Origin: Chara braunii
Lineage: Eukaryota > Streptophyta > Charophyceae > Charales > Characeae
Assembly: GCA_003427395.1 (NCBI GenBank)
Contig: BFEA01000164.1
Coordinates: forward strand, 946,667-979,920
Reading direction: 5' to 3'
Length of the DNA: 33,254 nt
Shown: positions 31,909-33,254 of the stretch, piece after piece
How positions within the stretch are numbered: position 1 is the stretch's first letter
How the letters are laid out: every line of letters starts with the position of its first letter
Translations under genes and position numbers: made by a program
Notes under the pieces: model-generated
What the model was told of the DNA's origin: nothing
Seen by the model: only the letters and a program-made list of their open reading frames with translations
Database searches by the model: none

Positions 31909-32040
31909 CTTTTGATCTCAGGTCGGGCGGGAGCACCCGCCCAATTTAAGCATATAACTAAGNGGAGGAAGAGAAACCAACGAGGATTCCCTTGGCAGGG
32001 GCGAGCGAACCGGGAATAGCCCAGACTGAAAATCCGGGGG
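31909..32040 (+). rRNA. 5' fragment of the nuclear large-subunit (26S/28S) rRNA gene
   Basis: GATCTCAGGTCGGGCGGGAG, CACCCGC, TTTAAGCATATAACTAAG, GGAGGAAGAGAAACC, GAGGATTCCC, GGGGCGAGCGAACCGGGAA and AGCCCA match, in order and spacing, the first ~130 bases of eukaryotic LSU rRNA. These are the pairing region with 5.8S and domain I. Differences from the usual TTAGTAACGGCGAG (here TTGGCAGGGGCGAG) suggest a diverged, non-functional copy. It lies on the plus strand inside the leader of a minus-strand gypsy element. An ambiguous base is at 31963. Confidence 0.85.
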
Positions 32041-32207
32041 CTGTGTTGCTCCTTGAATTGCCACACACTCACCACCACCACCCTTACTGACAACAAACTG
32101 ACAACAGCCGTGAAGATGATGAATCGCCATGAAACTAAACTCCAGTATCTTGCCATATGGTCATGGTTGCTCCAACTCATCAATCGTTCCAGAGCCTGGA
32201 TCCAATT

Positions 32208-32219
32208 GCTCCGATACGA
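32208..32219 (-). promoter_or_regulatory. Primer-binding site of gypsy element 2 (tRNA-iMet type)
   Basis: On the minus strand TCGTATCGGAGC matches the plant initiator tRNA-Met primer consensus TGGTATCAGAGC at 10 of 12 positions. It lies two bases from the LTR terminus at 32222. The position fixes the 5' LTR border and the minus orientation of the element. Confidence 0.82.
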
Positions 32220-32221
32220 AC

Positions 32222-33114
32222 TGTTATGATTTTGGTTGTCTATTGTCTGGAGACTAACCCTCCCTCACATAGACTTCCAGGTATGCCCATACGTACATAG
32301 AAGGAAGGGGAGAGGATAGGAGTATGACACCGCACAGGGAGAGATGAACATGACAAAGACTTGCCCATGTGATATGACAGGGCACACTGAAAGTGCAATT
32401 CACTGCACTCAGTTCTCATAACCAGTCATAAAGGAAAGCCGAGTAGATCATATCCAGGAAACAATGAAACGATGGTAGTCCAAACCCAGTATCACACTAT
32501 TTATTGAACTAAGAGTCTCGAATTGTCAGAATAACTTCAAACCTAGAGTGTTTGTGAGCAGCGCTTCACTCCCCAACCTTGAGTAACCACTCGTGACACC
32601 CTTGAGCCCCAGAAACATCAAGCGCCACTCAATTACTGCCCCCAGAGAGCAGTGCCACCTTGAAACAGGCCTCTGAGGCCAAGCGCCACTCAGAGGATGA
32701 AGAAGAAGACTAGCGCCACAGTATCTGAAGATGACGAAGTGTCGCAAGACGTCTCAGGGGAAGTCTGCAGCAGTGCCACCAAATCCTGACAAGATGACCT
32801 ATGAGAAGAAAGCTGCAGCTATGGCTGCAGCGCCACAACCCTGTGACCCCACTCCGAAGGAGGGTCCAGCAGGGCACCAACTTCTCTCGCCTCCAGGAGA
32901 CCTCAATAGCCCATACCTCTGTTCAGCCCCGCGTGCTGACAGAGTACAGCGCAGGTCCTAGCTATGGCCGACGGTCCGAAGGTCTGGCTATGTCTCTCCC
33001 ACAATGCTGAGCCGTCACGACTTCCGGTTCAAGCGTAGCGCTGCAGCGATGTACTCGGTATCAACTGCCAAAAACCCTGAACCGATGTGCCCCACCTATC
33101 TATAGTCTGCTCTA
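32222..33114 (-). repeat. 5' LTR of gypsy element 2
   Basis: Direct repeat of 23849-24737 starting TGTTATGATTTTGG. It differs by scattered substitutions and an ~11-base insertion near the start (TTGTCTAT). AATAAA on the element strand is kept at 32505-32500. Similarity ends at TCTGCTCTA (33114). Neither the matching copy nor a target duplication follows, so the outer end is either beyond a later insertion or rearranged. Confidence 0.87.
32560..32836. repeat. Phased AGCGCCAC octamers, 5' LTR copy
   Basis: Octamer starts at 32560, 32621, 32651, 32682, 32712, 32772 and 32829, with steps 61, 30, 31, 30, 60 and 57. They match the 3' LTR copy almost exactly, although individual octamers differ between the LTRs (AGCGCCTC versus AGTGCCAC at the third position). 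Confidence 0.75.
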
Positions 33115-33254
33115 TGGAAGGTGAAAAGGAGAACTGACATAAGTGCATGGGTCCTGGGGACCAACTCACGCAGATGTGCATACATCAAACATCGTCTTCA
33201 CACTCAATGGACACAGTTGCCACACACGAGACAAAGGTAGATGAGAATAGGACC
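33115..33254. other. Unassigned sequence beyond the 5' LTR of element 2
   Basis: Does not match the sequence that should resume element 1's 5' LTR. It holds GGGTCCTGGGGACCAACTCA, which loosely resembles the early part of the element 2 LTR (GTCTGGAGACCAACACTCAC). It may begin another related LTR. The window ends before this can be judged. Confidence 0.4.

Larger units (their letters stand above)
23849..33114 (-). mobile_element. Ty3/gypsy element 2 (chromovirus-like), decayed, nested in element 1
   Basis: A minus-strand LTR retrotransposon. LTR-like direct repeats lie at 23849-24737 and 32222-33114, and a tRNA-iMet-like primer site at 32208-32219 is two bases from the 5' LTR. Gag (30382-28833), a -1 frameshift cassette, protease, RT, RNase H, integrase and a chromodomain-like C-terminus follow in the order PR-RT-RH-IN, which defines Ty3/gypsy. 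The copy carries multiple nonsense codons, frameshifts and a 68-bp tandem duplication. Its ~1.8-kb leader holds an rRNA-gene fragment. The 5' LTR loses similarity at 33114 without a clean terminus. Confidence 0.9.

Overview
This window looks like a retrotransposon-dominated stretch of nuclear DNA from a large, repeat-rich eukaryotic genome. The evidence is four retroelements in about 33 kb, long microsatellites, poly(A) tracts, a 26S/28S-type rRNA fragment, a 45-base assembly gap and almost no intact coding sequence. The element types (chromodomain-type Ty3/gypsy copies primed by initiator tRNA-Met, an L1-like LINE, and a Penelope-like element with an N-terminal GIY-YIG domain) fit the green lineage. 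A charophyte-type alga is my best guess, with low confidence. I found no host protein gene I can defend.

Layout. 1-742: AT-rich DNA with a four-copy ~91-bp tandem array. 743-5700 (minus): a decayed L1-like LINE with a zinc-knuckle ORF1, then an overlapping ORF2 (endonuclease and reverse transcriptase) cut off just past the RT core. 5701-11653: unassigned DNA with a foldback repeat, the poly(A) end of a probable retroposed transcript (6589), microsatellites and an AT-rich island. 11656-11823: a GA microsatellite holding the gap. 11824-17466 (minus): a Penelope-like element bounded by ~567-bp direct repeats (pseudo-LTRs). It carries an unknown 455-codon SR-rich ORF, then GIY-YIG endonuclease, then RT, so the endonuclease precedes the RT.

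18376-23848 (minus): an internally deleted Ty3/gypsy copy (element 1) in which gag runs straight into the integrase C-terminus. Its 5' LTR is interrupted at 23848 by a second, fuller Ty3/gypsy copy (element 2, 23849-33114, minus). Element 2 has LTRs, a tRNA-iMet-like primer site, gag, protease, RT, RNase H, integrase and a chromodomain-like tail. Its gag stop is overlapped by an A AAA AAC slippery heptamer followed by a hairpin, and the protease lies in the -1 frame, as expected for programmed -1 frameshifting. An antisense fragment of the large-subunit rRNA gene sits inside its 5' leader.

All protein-coding elements except the SR-rich ORF carry stops or frameshifts, so the locus reads as a graveyard of nested insertions. 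The best leads are the permuted Penelope-like element with its SR-rich ORF, the frameshift cassette, the rDNA piece captured in an LTR-element leader, and a ~30-bp phased octamer array conserved in both LTRs of element 2.
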